In this document: in pieces, positions 6,604 through 14,811 of the stretch
Layout of the letters: each line of letters starts with the position of its first letter
Numbering within the stretch: the stretch's first letter is position 1
Source of the DNA: Nitrospirota bacterium
GTDB lineage: Bacteria; Nitrospirota; Thermodesulfovibrionia; Thermodesulfovibrionales; Dissulfurispiraceae
DNA: 64,000 nt
Assembly (NCBI GenBank): GCA_040752355.1
Contig: JBFMHE010000021.1
Location: 1-64,000, forward strand
Direction: 5' to 3'
The notes under the pieces: model-generated
Databases searched by the model: none
What the model was told of the DNA's origin: nothing
What the model saw: the letters and a program-made list of their open reading frames with translations, nothing else
Made by a program: the position numbers and the translations under genes

Positions 6604-8171
6604 AGATCGTTCCCCGAATACGACTGATTGAAGCTTTTGTTGCAAAGGGGAAAGTCGGGAACGATATTCCCCGGTATCGCCTGCTCGAGCCCCAGCCAGT
6701 TGATGCTGGAGGGGTCCCTCACCATGCAGCGATTCACTTCCCCGCCCGGTCCTGACTGCAGCCAGTAGATGATCTCGCCGCGCCAGCCTTCGACCGCGGC
6801 AAAGCCGGCACGGTCAGCCTGGGGCGCTGCAACAGGCGCGGCGACCGGCCCGCCGGGGAGCGTTGCGAGCATCTCCCTTATGAGCCTGATAGACTCCCTC
6901 ACTTCCTCGATCCTCACCCATGCCCGTGCATGCACATCTCCCGAGATGAGCACCGGCGCCTTCACCTCGATGCGGTCATACGGCGGAAACGGAACCTGCA
7001 TGCGGCAGTCGAGGTTCAGGCCGCTCGCCCTCGCCACGATGCCGACCGCGCAGAGCTCCCGCGCCTTCTCGGGAGGAAGGGCGCCGGTATCCCGCACCCG
7101 GTCCTCGAGGGAGGAATTGTCGTCATACACCGCGACCAGCCTCTCGAACTCCCTCTCGAGGCACGTCATCTCATCGAGTACCGCCTTCCGGCCCTTTTCA
7201 TCGATATCGGCGGCGACGCCGCCGGGAATGACCCTGTCCATCATGAAGCGGTGGCCGAAGAGCTCGCGGTTCGTGCGGAGGAGCATCTCCTTCAACCGTG
7301 TCATTTGATACAGCATGAAGGCGAAGGCCGCATCGTTGCAGATGGCGCCGATATCGCCTACATGGTTGGCGATGCGCTCGCGTTCGAGGAAGAGCGCCCG
7401 GAGCCAATGGGCCCTGTCAGGAGGCATGCATCCCGTCATCGACTCGAGCGCCCTGCAATAGGCGAGGCTGTGCGCCACCGTGGTATCCCCCGACACCCTC
7501 CCGGCGAGCCTGAAGCCTCCCTCCCATCCCAGGGACTCGAACCGCTTCTCGATCCCCTTATGCACATACCCGAGCCGTTCCTCGAGGTTGATGATATGCT
7601 CTCCCACCGCCTGGAAGCGGAAATGCCCGGGCTCGATGATGCCCGCATGGACCGGGCCGACGGGGATTTCATAGACGCCCTCTCCTTCTGCTCTGGACCA
7701 GCGGTACTCTCCTTTTACTCTCGGCAGCGGGCGCGATGCATCGAACGACTTCCGGAGCGGCCATGCATCCTGGGGCCAATCTTCGAACTTTATCCACGGA
7801 CGCAAGTCCGGATGCCCGGCAGGCGCCACTCCCATGAGGCTGTGCATCTGCCGCTCGAAGCGGTACGCCGGGAGATACCTCTTGGTGAGGCTCGGGAACT
7901 CGGGATTCTCCACTGGCAGCTCCGCCCTCACGATCAGGTACTCGCCGCCCCACCGATAGCAGGCGTAGACACCGTAGCCCCCTCCGAAGGGGGTCTCGTC
8001 TGTCGCCCATTCCGCGGCGAGCAGGGCATAGGCCTTCTTCACTATCCTGGCGGCCTCTGCAAACTTCTCCCGCGGAACCGTGCAGCAGACGACCGAGGGG
8101 GGATACTGCCATTTGTGGAATTGAGCGCCCGTGCCCAGGGCTGCCGTCAACGCATCGATCAGGGTGCTCAT
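6600..8171 (-). CDS. Ehr-type complex large subunit (NuoC-NuoD fusion, nickel ligands lost)
   Basis: This 523-residue fusion has a NuoC-like 30-kDa domain (about 1-150) followed by a NuoD/HycE-like 49-kDa domain (170-523). In group 4 [NiFe] hydrogenases the nickel is held by two CxxC motifs. Here the first motif aligns to RVSGDTTVAHS (225-235), with Ser227 and Thr230 where the cysteines should be, and the C-terminal DPCxxC aligns to FNQSYSG (514-520), again without cysteine. It therefore cannot bind the NiFe centre and is not a working hydrogenase large subunit. This matches energy-converting hydrogenase-related (Ehr) complexes. The quinone or other substrate is unknown. The start overlaps the stop of the upstream gene (ATGA). 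No hydrogenase maturation genes lie nearby. Confidence 0.9.
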   Translation of the reverse strand: MSTLIDALTAALGTGAQFHKWQYPPSVVCCTVPREKFAEAARIVKKAYALLAAEWATDETPFGGGYGVYACYRWGGEYLIVRAELPVENPEFPSLTKRYLPAYRFERQMHSLMGVAPAGHPDLRPWIKFEDWPQDAWPLRKSFDASRPLPRVKGEYRWSRAEGEGVYEIPVGPVHAGIIEPGHFRFQAVGEHIINLEERLGYVHKGIEKRFESLGWEGGFRLAGRVSGDTTVAHSLAYCRALESMTGCMPPDRAHWLRALFLERERIANHVGDIGAICNDAAFAFMLYQMTRLKEMLLRTNRELFGHRFMMDRVIPGGVAADIDEKGRKAVLDEMTCLEREFERLVAVYDDNSSLEDRVRDTGALPPEKARELCAVGIVARASGLNLDCRMQVPFPPYDRIEVKAPVLISGDVHARAWVRIEEVRESIRLIREMLATLPGGPVAAPVAAPQADRAGFAAVEGWRGEIIYWLQSGPGGEVNRCMVRDPSSINWLGLEQAIPGNIVPDFPLCNKSFNQSYSGNDL

Positions 8172-9616
8172 TTCAGTATCTCCACCGCTTTATGGAACCA
8201 CTGGTTGAGGAACCCCGGCATATACAATCCGAGTGCGAGCACGAGGGCCATATGCAGGAGCACCGGGATATGGGCCGCCTTCACGGGTTTCTGGTAAGAG
8301 GGCACTTCCCCCGATACCATTGCCTGCGCCTTCCTGAAGAGAGCGGCAAAGGCGACCCCGAGGCCCAGGAGGAGGAACGGCGTCATGAGCGGCGCGTCCT
8401 TGATGGTTGCGGTCAGGATAAGGAATTCGCTCGTAAAGACGCCGAACGGGGGCATGCCCGCGATCGCCATCACGCCGAGCATGAACCCCCAGCCGACGCG
8501 GGGATTCCCCCTGATGAGCCCCCGTATCCTGTCCATCTCCTGCGTCCGGTGCATCTGGGACGCGTGGCCGACGGTGAAGAAGATCGAGGACTTCGCCAGG
8601 CTGTGGACGAGCATATGGAGCAGCGCGCCGTAGGTCGCGAGGGGACCGCCCAGTCCGAACGCGAAGGTGGCTATGCCCATATGCTCTATCGACGAGTACG
8701 AGAACATCCGTTTTATGTCCTTCTGCCTGAGCAGGGAGAAGGCCGCGACGAGGATAGAGAGAATGCCGAAGCCCATCATGATATCCCCGGCGTGGTGGGA
8801 CTGCGTCGAGCCGTCTACGAGGGCCTTGCAGCGCACCAGGGCGTAGAGGGCGATGTTCAGGAGCAGACCCGAGAGCACAGCCGAAATCGGGGTCGGGCCC
8901 TCGCTGTGCGCATCGGGAAGCCAGTTGTGGAGCGGGACGAGCCCCACTTTCGTGCCGTACCCGACCATCAGGAAAACAAACGCCAGCGAAAGCACGGTCG
9001 GCTCGAGCTTGTCGCTCAATTGGATCAGGTTCGTCCAGAGGAGGGCCTCGCCGCCCTCTCCCAGCACCCGCTCGGCGGCGAAGTACAGAAGGACGGTGCC
9101 GAAGAGCGCCTGCGCAATGCCGACCCCGCAGAGGATGAAGTATTTCCACGCCGCTTCGATCGCGGTCGGCGTGCGGTAGAGCGAGACCAGCAGGACGGTC
9201 GAGAGCGTGGCGAGCTCCATGGCTATCCAGAGGACGCCGACATTATTCGTGAGGAGGCAGAGGAGCATGGCGAATATGAAGAGCTGGAACATGGCGTGGT
9301 AGAAGCGCATCCGCCAATGGCCGACCCTGCCGTGCTCCCGCTCCGTTCTCATGTACCTCCTGCTGAACACGGCGGTGGTCATCGAGACGAACGAGGTGAG
9401 CACCGCGAGATAGACGCTGAAGGCGTCCACGAAAAAGAACTTCTTGCCGGCCAGCAGAGGGCCGCCTGAATACACCTCGAGCGCCAGCAGAACCCCTGCA
9501 ATGAAGGTGGCTGCAGAGCCTGCTATATTGATCTCGGGCGCGCGTCTCCTGTCCCCGACAAAGGCGAGGACGAGCGCGGCAAGGAGCGGGACACCGAGGA
9601 GCACCAGCAGCATCAT
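8168..9616 (-). CDS. hyfF: HyfF-like proton-pumping membrane subunit (NuoN/NuoL family)
   Basis: This 482-residue antiporter-like (proton_antipo_M) subunit has about 13-14 membrane segments. Family landmarks are the charged residue in the helix LLTNNVGVLWIAMELATL (the Glu is the pump-channel residue), TKVGLVPLHNWLPDAHSEGP with the conserved Lys and the PDAHSEGP loop, KDIKRMFSYSSIEHMG and the broken helix GMPPFGVF. All ionisable residues expected for proton translocation appear to be present. It lies second to last in the operon, overlapping the large-subunit gene by four bases and following hyfE by six. It presumably couples redox chemistry of the peripheral arm to ion translocation. Confidence 0.9.
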   Translation of the reverse strand: MMLLVLLGVPLLAALVLAFVGDRRRAPEINIAGSAATFIAGVLLALEVYSGGPLLAGKKFFFVDAFSVYLAVLTSFVSMTTAVFSRRYMRTEREHGRVGHWRMRFYHAMFQLFIFAMLLCLLTNNVGVLWIAMELATLSTVLLVSLYRTPTAIEAAWKYFILCGVGIAQALFGTVLLYFAAERVLGEGGEALLWTNLIQLSDKLEPTVLSLAFVFLMVGYGTKVGLVPLHNWLPDAHSEGPTPISAVLSGLLLNIALYALVRCKALVDGSTQSHHAGDIMMGFGILSILVAAFSLLRQKDIKRMFSYSSIEHMGIATFAFGLGGPLATYGALLHMLVHSLAKSSIFFTVGHASQMHRTQEMDRIRGLIRGNPRVGWGFMLGVMAIAGMPPFGVFTSEFLILTATIKDAPLMTPFLLLGLGVAFAALFRKAQAMVSGEVPSYQKPVKAAHIPVLLHMALVLALGLYMPGFLNQWFHKAVEILK

Positions 9617-9622
9617 CTCAGG

Positions 9623-10297
9623 CTACTCCTCCTTCAGCCGCGCCATCTGATCGACATCGAGACTGTCGAAGGTGGTATTGATATGGAAAAAGAAGATGCC
9701 GAAAATAAAGGCGGCGATCAGGATGTCGATGGCTACGCCCAGCTCCACGACGAGCGGCATGCCGTAGGTGGCGCTCGTCGCCGCGAAAAAGAGGCCGTTC
9801 TCCATCGCCAGGAAGCCGATGATCTGGGTGACGGCGTGGCGCCTCGTGATCATCATCAGGAGCCCGATCATGACCGTCGCGAGCGCGATCGCGAGCACCG
9901 AGCGCGTGACGAACGTCGAGAGCTCGCGCACCGGCGCGGTGAGGTGATAGGAGAAGATAACGAGGCCGACGCCGATGAGCATGGTGACCGGCACCTTCAC
10001 CGCCGTCTCGATCTCCTTGCGGATCTTCAACTTGTGGATGAGGACATGCAGGATGTAGGGAAGCAGTATCACCTTGAGCGAGAGCGTCAGCAAGGAGGAG
10101 AGGTAGAGGTGGCGCCTGTTTGCCATGTACCCGACAACAGCCGTGCTGACCGCGAGGAGGAGCCCCTGCCACGCGAAGAGGTGGATGAGACCGTATATTC
10201 TCCGCTGGACCAGCATGCCGAACGCGGTCAAAAGGACCATGGCCGCAAGGAAGTTCACGATCTGCGCCGTCGCCTGTACATCCACCTGTATACTCAT
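9623..10297 (-). CDS. hyfE: HyfE-like membrane subunit (NuoK/MnhC family)
   Basis: The 224-residue protein is entirely membrane-embedded, with about seven segments. It has the HyfE pattern: a short N-terminal helix, RRHLYLSSLLTLSLKVILLPY with the conserved Lys, RRHAVTQIIGFLAMENGLFF with the Glu found in NuoK, and a C-terminal GVAIDILIAAFIFGIFFF. In group 4 hydrogenases this subunit links the pumping subunits. The ATG at 10297 is used because GGAG lies at good spacing; a TTG four codons upstream is possible. It is separated from hyfC by an unusual AT-rich spacer. Confidence 0.88.
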   Translation of the reverse strand: MSIQVDVQATAQIVNFLAAMVLLTAFGMLVQRRIYGLIHLFAWQGLLLAVSTAVVGYMANRRHLYLSSLLTLSLKVILLPYILHVLIHKLKIRKEIETAVKVPVTMLIGVGLVIFSYHLTAPVRELSTFVTRSVLAIALATVMIGLLMMITRRHAVTQIIGFLAMENGLFFAATSATYGMPLVVELGVAIDILIAAFIFGIFFFHINTTFDSLDVDQMARLKEE

Positions 10298-10407
10298 ATG
10301 AAACTCCAAACTCCGAATTCTAAAAAGTTTGTTTTTTGAAAAATTGGTTGTTGGAATTTATTTGTAATTTCATTATTGGAGCTTGGAATTTGCAGTTACT
10401 ATACATA
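10298..10407. other. AT-rich spacer inside the Ehr operon
   Basis: This is 110 bases of low-GC sequence with repeated AATTT/GGAATTT-like words between hyfE and hyfC, where every other junction of the operon overlaps or is shorter than 10 bases. I see no ORF, promoter or terminator in it. The GGAG serving hyfE lies at its left edge. Confidence 0.5.
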
Positions 10408-11358
10408 TCACTCCAATATAAAGTGAGAGAGCATCCCGAGTGTCGCCAGGAGAAACGCGGACCCCAGGAATTCGGTGACCCGGAAGAGCCGCATCTTTGC
10501 GAGGCCGGTCTCGATCAGCACCAGGACGACTCCCGCGAGCCCGAACTTCATGACGAGATAAACGAGGGCGAGCGGCAGCGCCGCACTATTCCCCGCTTCC
10601 GCAATCCCCCACGGAACAAAAGCCGCCGTACCCAGCGCCATGAAGAGAAAGAGCTTCATCATGCCGGCCCATTCGACCAGGGCGAGATGCCTTCCCGAAT
10701 ACTCGAGGATCATCGCTTCGTGGATCATCGTGAGCTCGAGATGCGTCGCCGGGTTGTCGACCGGTATCCTGCCGGTCTCCGCCAGGGCGATCATCACAAA
10801 CGCGAGAAACGCAAACGCGAGAGAGGGCCTCAGCACCAGGTGCAGATCGCTCCGGCCGATCACCGCCGCGATCTGCGAGAGCGAGGTAGACTTGCCCGCA
10901 AGCGACATGGTAAAGACCGCCATGAGCATCGCCGGCTCCGCAAGGGAGGCGATCATCATCTCGCGGCTCGACCCCATGCCGCCGAATGCGGTGCCGATGT
11001 CCATGCCCGCCAGCGCGGTAAAGAAGCGCGCAATGGCGAAGAGCGCGACGAGCGCGATGACATCGGCGGTCGCTGCCAGGGGCAGGTCGACCGAGAGGAT
11101 CGGGATGATGCCTCCGGCGAGGAGCGTCGCCCCGAATACGAGATAGGGCGTGAAGCGGAAAAGCCACGAGGCGTTCTCCGCGAGCACCACGTCCTTTGCG
11201 AAGAGCTTCGCGATATCGCTGTAGGGCTGGAGCAGGCGCGGCGAACGGCGGCCCTGCGACCAGCACTTCACCATCCTCACCCACCCCGTAAAGAGCGGGG
11301 CGGCTCCGAGGAGGAGTGCGAGCTGCAGTATCTCTATGACCACCGGCGAACGGTTCAT
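10408..11358 (-). CDS. hyfC: HyfC-like membrane subunit (NuoH family)
   Basis: This 316-residue NuoH/HycD-family protein has about eight membrane segments and anchors the peripheral hydrophilic arm. Family motifs include KCWSQGRRSPRLLQPYSDIAKLF after the first helix, GSSREMMIASLAEPA, and LAETGRIPVDNPATHLELTM with the conserved Glu and Asp residues of the loop beside the quinone or ion entry in complex I. The ATG at 11358 overlaps the stop of hyfB (ATGA). The subunit is of normal length and looks intact. Confidence 0.9.
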   Translation of the reverse strand: MNRSPVVIEILQLALLLGAAPLFTGWVRMVKCWSQGRRSPRLLQPYSDIAKLFAKDVVLAENASWLFRFTPYLVFGATLLAGGIIPILSVDLPLAATADVIALVALFAIARFFTALAGMDIGTAFGGMGSSREMMIASLAEPAMLMAVFTMSLAGKSTSLSQIAAVIGRSDLHLVLRPSLAFAFLAFVMIALAETGRIPVDNPATHLELTMIHEAMILEYSGRHLALVEWAGMMKLFLFMALGTAAFVPWGIAEAGNSAALPLALVYLVMKFGLAGVVLVLIETGLAKMRLFRVTEFLGSAFLLATLGMLSHFILE

Positions 11359-13400
11359 CGCACGAAGAGCAACAGCACGATAATCGTTACGAACGAATAA
11401 ATAAGATACGCCTGGATGCGGCCCTGCTGGAGCCTTCCTACTTTCCTGGATATCCAGAAGCTCACGGTCGCGATCGGCGTATAAAGCCATCCCCATACAC
11501 GGTCGCGCACCCGGAGGTAGTACGTGAGCTTCCGGGGGAAAGCGCTATGGCCGGGCTGCGGGCTCAGCCGGACCAGTTCCTTTACGGTGAAGAGATGACC
11601 GAATATCCTCCGGAACGGCATGGCGAAGGAGGTCCCGTTGTACTGCATCCTCCCGGTGAGCTTTTCGAACCCGCAGTCCCAGATCGGTCCGCGCCGGATC
11701 CTCCCCGGTCTGACATGCAGCAGCAGATATGCCGCAATGACGACTGACATGATGCCCAGCAGCACGATGATCCCGGAGTACGACGCCCGGTCAGGAGCGA
11801 CGGGCGTCAGCCAGAGCCAGCCGTGGGTGCCTGCCGATGCGCTTATGGTAGAGCCCACCAGCTGGACCGGAACGGTGTCGAGCCAGCCGATGACAACGGT
11901 CGGCAGGATTCCGAGGAGCAGACAGGTAGCCGCAGCCATCCCCATCCCTATTCTCATGGACCAGCCGGCCTCGCGGACACGGGGCTTGTGCGGTCCCCGC
12001 CAGTGGCCCAGAAAGGTGATGCCGAAGGCCTTTACAAAAGCGGCTGCGGCAAGCGCGCCGGTAAGGGCGAGCAGAGCAGCGCCCACCGGCATGAGCAGTT
12101 TCAGCAGCGGCGCGGGCAGCGACGGCGAGAGCAGAAAGGCCTGGAAGGTGAGCCACTCCGATACGAACCCGTTAAAGGGCGGCAGCGCGGATATCGAGAC
12201 ACACCCGATGAGGAACAGCACCGAGGTCCACGGCATTGCATGAATGAGCCCCCCGAGCCGCTCCATACTGCGCTCGTTGGTGGCATGCAGCACGGCGCCC
12301 GCCCCCATGAAGAGGAGCCCCTTGAACATCGCATGATTGAGCGCGTGGTACACCGCCGCAGTGAGGGCGAGCGCCGCGATGACCGGCATACGGAACGACG
12401 TGAAGATCATGCAGAGCCCTATGCTCATAAAAATGATTCCGATATTCTCGATGCTCGAATAGGCGAGGAGCCTCTTGAGATCATTCTGCATCAGGGCAGA
12501 GAGGACGCCCACGACCGCGGAAATCAATCCCAGCACCACCACCAGCGCACCCCACCACCAGGGAAAGACCTTGATGAGATCGAAGGTTATCCTGATGACG
12601 CCGTATACGGCCGTCTTGAGCATGACCCCGCTCATCAGGGCCGAGACATTGGAGGGCGCCACCGGATGGGCCTCGGGAAGCCACACATGCAGGGGCATGA
12701 TGCCCGCCTTTGCCCCAAAGCCGAACAGGGCGAGAAAGAACGCCGCCGCTGCCCACCCCTCCGGAAATGTCGACGCACGCATGGCGTCGAAGGTATACCC
12801 GCCGAAGTCCCTGAACCCGGTGGCGAGTCCTGCCATCACCCCGAAGGAGAGCAGGAGAGCGACCGCCCCGACATGCGCGATGACGAGGTAAAGAAACGCG
12901 GCCCTCCTGTTTTCAGGCTTTTCATCCTCGTGCAGCACGAGAAAGTACGAAGCCGCAGCCATCACCTCCCAGGAGATGAGAAAAAACAACGCATCGTCGG
13001 CGAGCACCACCATGAGCATGCCCGCGATGAAGAGGCTGTAAAAGACGAGGAGCCCGGTCACCGGCCGGCGCCCCATGAGGCCCTTGACATAGCCGATGGA
13101 ATAGACGGACACGTACAAAGCGAGCAGGCCTACGGCGGTGAGAAAGAGGCCCGAAAGGGGATCGAGCCGGAGATGGAAGGGCAGGTCCGGAAGGCCGAGG
13201 CCGAGCACCGCCTTTTCGGTCGTACCGCTTCCCACTGCCCCGATGCCCGCTGCAACCGCGCACAACGAGGCGGCGGCAGCGAGCGAAAAACCCGCCTTGA
13301 CCATGATTTCCTGGTGTTTTCTGAAAAGAGGGGCGGAAACCGCCAGCACCAAAAAAAGCAGGAGGGAAAGCGATGCGATATCCAGGGGTGAGAAGGTCAT
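11355..13400 (-). CDS. hyfB: HyfB-like proton-pumping membrane subunit (NuoL family)
   Basis: This 681-residue antiporter-like subunit has about 15-16 hydrophobic segments. Landmarks are the glutamate helix ALFFLISWEVMAAASYFLV, KAGIMPLHVWLPEAHPVAPSNVSALMSG with the Lys and loop motif, NDLKRLLAYSSIENIGIIF, a Lys in the later helix, and LPPFNGFVSEWL. The C-terminus extends past the core with an amphipathic segment and a last anchor helix, as in HyfB/HycC. The four-base overlaps with its neighbours put it first among the membrane subunits, directly behind the HTH-EIIA regulator gene. Confidence 0.92.
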   Translation of the reverse strand: MTFSPLDIASLSLLLFLVLAVSAPLFRKHQEIMVKAGFSLAAAASLCAVAAGIGAVGSGTTEKAVLGLGLPDLPFHLRLDPLSGLFLTAVGLLALYVSVYSIGYVKGLMGRRPVTGLLVFYSLFIAGMLMVVLADDALFFLISWEVMAAASYFLVLHEDEKPENRRAAFLYLVIAHVGAVALLLSFGVMAGLATGFRDFGGYTFDAMRASTFPEGWAAAAFFLALFGFGAKAGIMPLHVWLPEAHPVAPSNVSALMSGVMLKTAVYGVIRITFDLIKVFPWWWGALVVVLGLISAVVGVLSALMQNDLKRLLAYSSIENIGIIFMSIGLCMIFTSFRMPVIAALALTAAVYHALNHAMFKGLLFMGAGAVLHATNERSMERLGGLIHAMPWTSVLFLIGCVSISALPPFNGFVSEWLTFQAFLLSPSLPAPLLKLLMPVGAALLALTGALAAAAFVKAFGITFLGHWRGPHKPRVREAGWSMRIGMGMAAATCLLLGILPTVVIGWLDTVPVQLVGSTISASAGTHGWLWLTPVAPDRASYSGIIVLLGIMSVVIAAYLLLHVRPGRIRRGPIWDCGFEKLTGRMQYNGTSFAMPFRRIFGHLFTVKELVRLSPQPGHSAFPRKLTYYLRVRDRVWGWLYTPIATVSFWISRKVGRLQQGRIQAYLIYSFVTIIVLLLFVR

Positions 13401-14083
13401 TCCGCGGCTCCGAATATCTCCGCCTCTTTCCGCGAGACCATAGCGAACAGCTCGGAAGGCGAGGCATGCTTCAGCGCCAGCATTATCTCCTCCTCTTTCA
13501 ACAGGCGCAGCAGCTTGGCCTGGATCCTCAGGAAGCGCCGCTCGCTCTTGGGGAAGATGAAGAAGAGGGTATCGACCTCCTCGTTATCCAATGCTCCGAA
13601 GGGGATCGGTTCCGCGAGGCGGCACAAGGCTATCGAAGAGAGGGGAGCGGTGAACTCTTTAAACGGCCTCGGGTGGGGAAAGGCGATGCCGTGGCCGACG
13701 GCGGTCGAGCATATATGCTCCCGCTTCATGATCGCATCGAAGAGTCGTCCGGTATCGATCTGCGGGATGCGCGTCTTTATCATTTGGAGGCACGAGGCAA
13801 TGGCCTGCTCCTTCGTCCGTCCGCTTATATGAAAGTAAATGCCGCCTCTTTCGAGGGGCCCGGCAAGGGAGATCGACTCCTCACGGGTAAGAGAGGTGTT
13901 CGTGAGCACTGCCTCACGCGGGAACTCCCGCGTATCCTCCACCCACGAGAGGATCTCCCGCCTGTCGAACCGCCACTGCCCGCCGACCCTGAAGCAGGGG
14001 ATCGTTTCGTTCTTTATCATCCGGTATATCGTCTTCTCCGAAACGTTGAGCATCCCGGCAATATCTTTTACCCGTAAATTCAT
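13397..14083 (-). CDS. HTH (excisionase/MerR-like) - PTS EIIA(Ntr) fusion regulator
   Basis: This 228-residue two-domain protein is probably the regulator of the Ehr operon. Residues 1-55 form a helix-turn-helix of the excisionase/HTH_17 type (VKDIAGMLNVSEKTIYRMIK, then FRVGGQWRFDRREILSWV). Residues 75-225 form a fructose/Ntr-type PTS EIIA domain, with the phosphorylatable histidine in GHGIAFPHPRP. No EI, HPr or sugar permease gene lies in the window. In this family the phosphorylation state is thought to tune protein contacts or DNA binding; here it would link a PTS-Ntr phosphorelay to expression of the complex. Its stop overlaps the hyfB start (ATGA), so it is co-translated with the complex. 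Confidence 0.85.
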   Translation of the reverse strand: MNLRVKDIAGMLNVSEKTIYRMIKNETIPCFRVGGQWRFDRREILSWVEDTREFPREAVLTNTSLTREESISLAGPLERGGIYFHISGRTKEQAIASCLQMIKTRIPQIDTGRLFDAIMKREHICSTAVGHGIAFPHPRPFKEFTAPLSSIALCRLAEPIPFGALDNEEVDTLFFIFPKSERRFLRIQAKLLRLLKEEEIMLALKHASPSELFAMVSRKEAEIFGAAE

Positions 14084-14299
14084 TGCGTGTCCATTATTGT
14101 CCTAAATTGGGAAACAATGTCGGTTATTCTCGGCGAAAACGTCGTAGTTTGTCAAGAGCGACTCAGGGCGGCTAATGGGATGAGCAGGGAAAAAGGCGCA
14201 AAGGACCATTACGGAATGATTCGAAAGGCGGATCGGCTCACTGCAGATGCCCTGCGGCCCGATGGCTGCAGGGCGGGGGCTCGGAAGAGAGGGAGGCGG

Positions 14300-14761
14300 C
14301 TACTCCTCCTTTTTCATGATTTTTTGTGCCGTGTCGTGCAGACCCTCTTCCGCAAAGGCGATCGCCGTCATGGCACGCTCGACCTTCTCCTGGAAGGCCT
14401 CCTTGATCTTCGCCACGAGGAGATCGATATCGGCAGGCTTCCTGAGGAAGTCGAACCCGCCGAGCTTCTTCGCCTCGGCCTCATCCTTTTCGGTGCCGTG
14501 GCCCGTAAGGATGATCACCTGGATCTGCTGCTTGACCTTTTTGACTTCACGGAGCACCTCGATGCCGTGCAGTCCCGGCATCTTCAGGTCCAGCACAATG
14601 ACATCGGGCTCGGTCTTCTTTATGAAAGACAGGGCTTGCTCGCCGTCATAAACGGTATCCACGAGCAGATCCCTCATCTTGAGTCTCTGGGCGAGCGTAT
14701 TCACAAAGGCCTCTTCATCGTCTACCAGCAGCACCTTGATGCTTTTCTTCTCTTTCACCAT
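14300..14761 (-). CDS. CheY-like single-domain response regulator
   Basis: The 153-residue protein consists of a receiver domain plus a short helical tail. The acidic pair is in LLVDDEE, the phospho-acceptor Asp in VIVLDLKMPG, the Thr in ILTGHG and the conserved Lys in FLRKPAD. There is no output domain. It lies 50 bases behind the degenerate kinase gene and belongs to the same block. It probably receives phosphate from one of the kinases in the block and acts by protein contact. The 216 bases between it and the next gene (HTH-EIIA) hold only AT-richer sequence with no clear terminator. Confidence 0.88.
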   Translation of the reverse strand: MVKEKKSIKVLLVDDEEAFVNTLAQRLKMRDLLVDTVYDGEQALSFIKKTEPDVIVLDLKMPGLHGIEVLREVKKVKQQIQVIILTGHGTEKDEAEAKKLGGFDFLRKPADIDLLVAKIKEAFQEKVERAMTAIAFAEEGLHDTAQKIMKKEE

Positions 14762-14811
14762 GCCTCCCGTACCCGTTTGATTGTTATAAACAATATAATC
14801 ACCTCACCCTT

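Noticed and set aside
6088-13400. Reading the operon as a functional hydrogen-evolving formate hydrogenlyase (Hyf)
   Set aside because: Both nickel CxxC motifs are absent in the large subunit, and no formate dehydrogenase, ferredoxin subunit or maturation genes are present.
14092-14119. Operator palindrome upstream of the HTH-EIIA gene (ATTGT-N13-ACAAT)
   Set aside because: Arms of only five bases in an AT-rich region are expected by chance, and no matching copy was seen.
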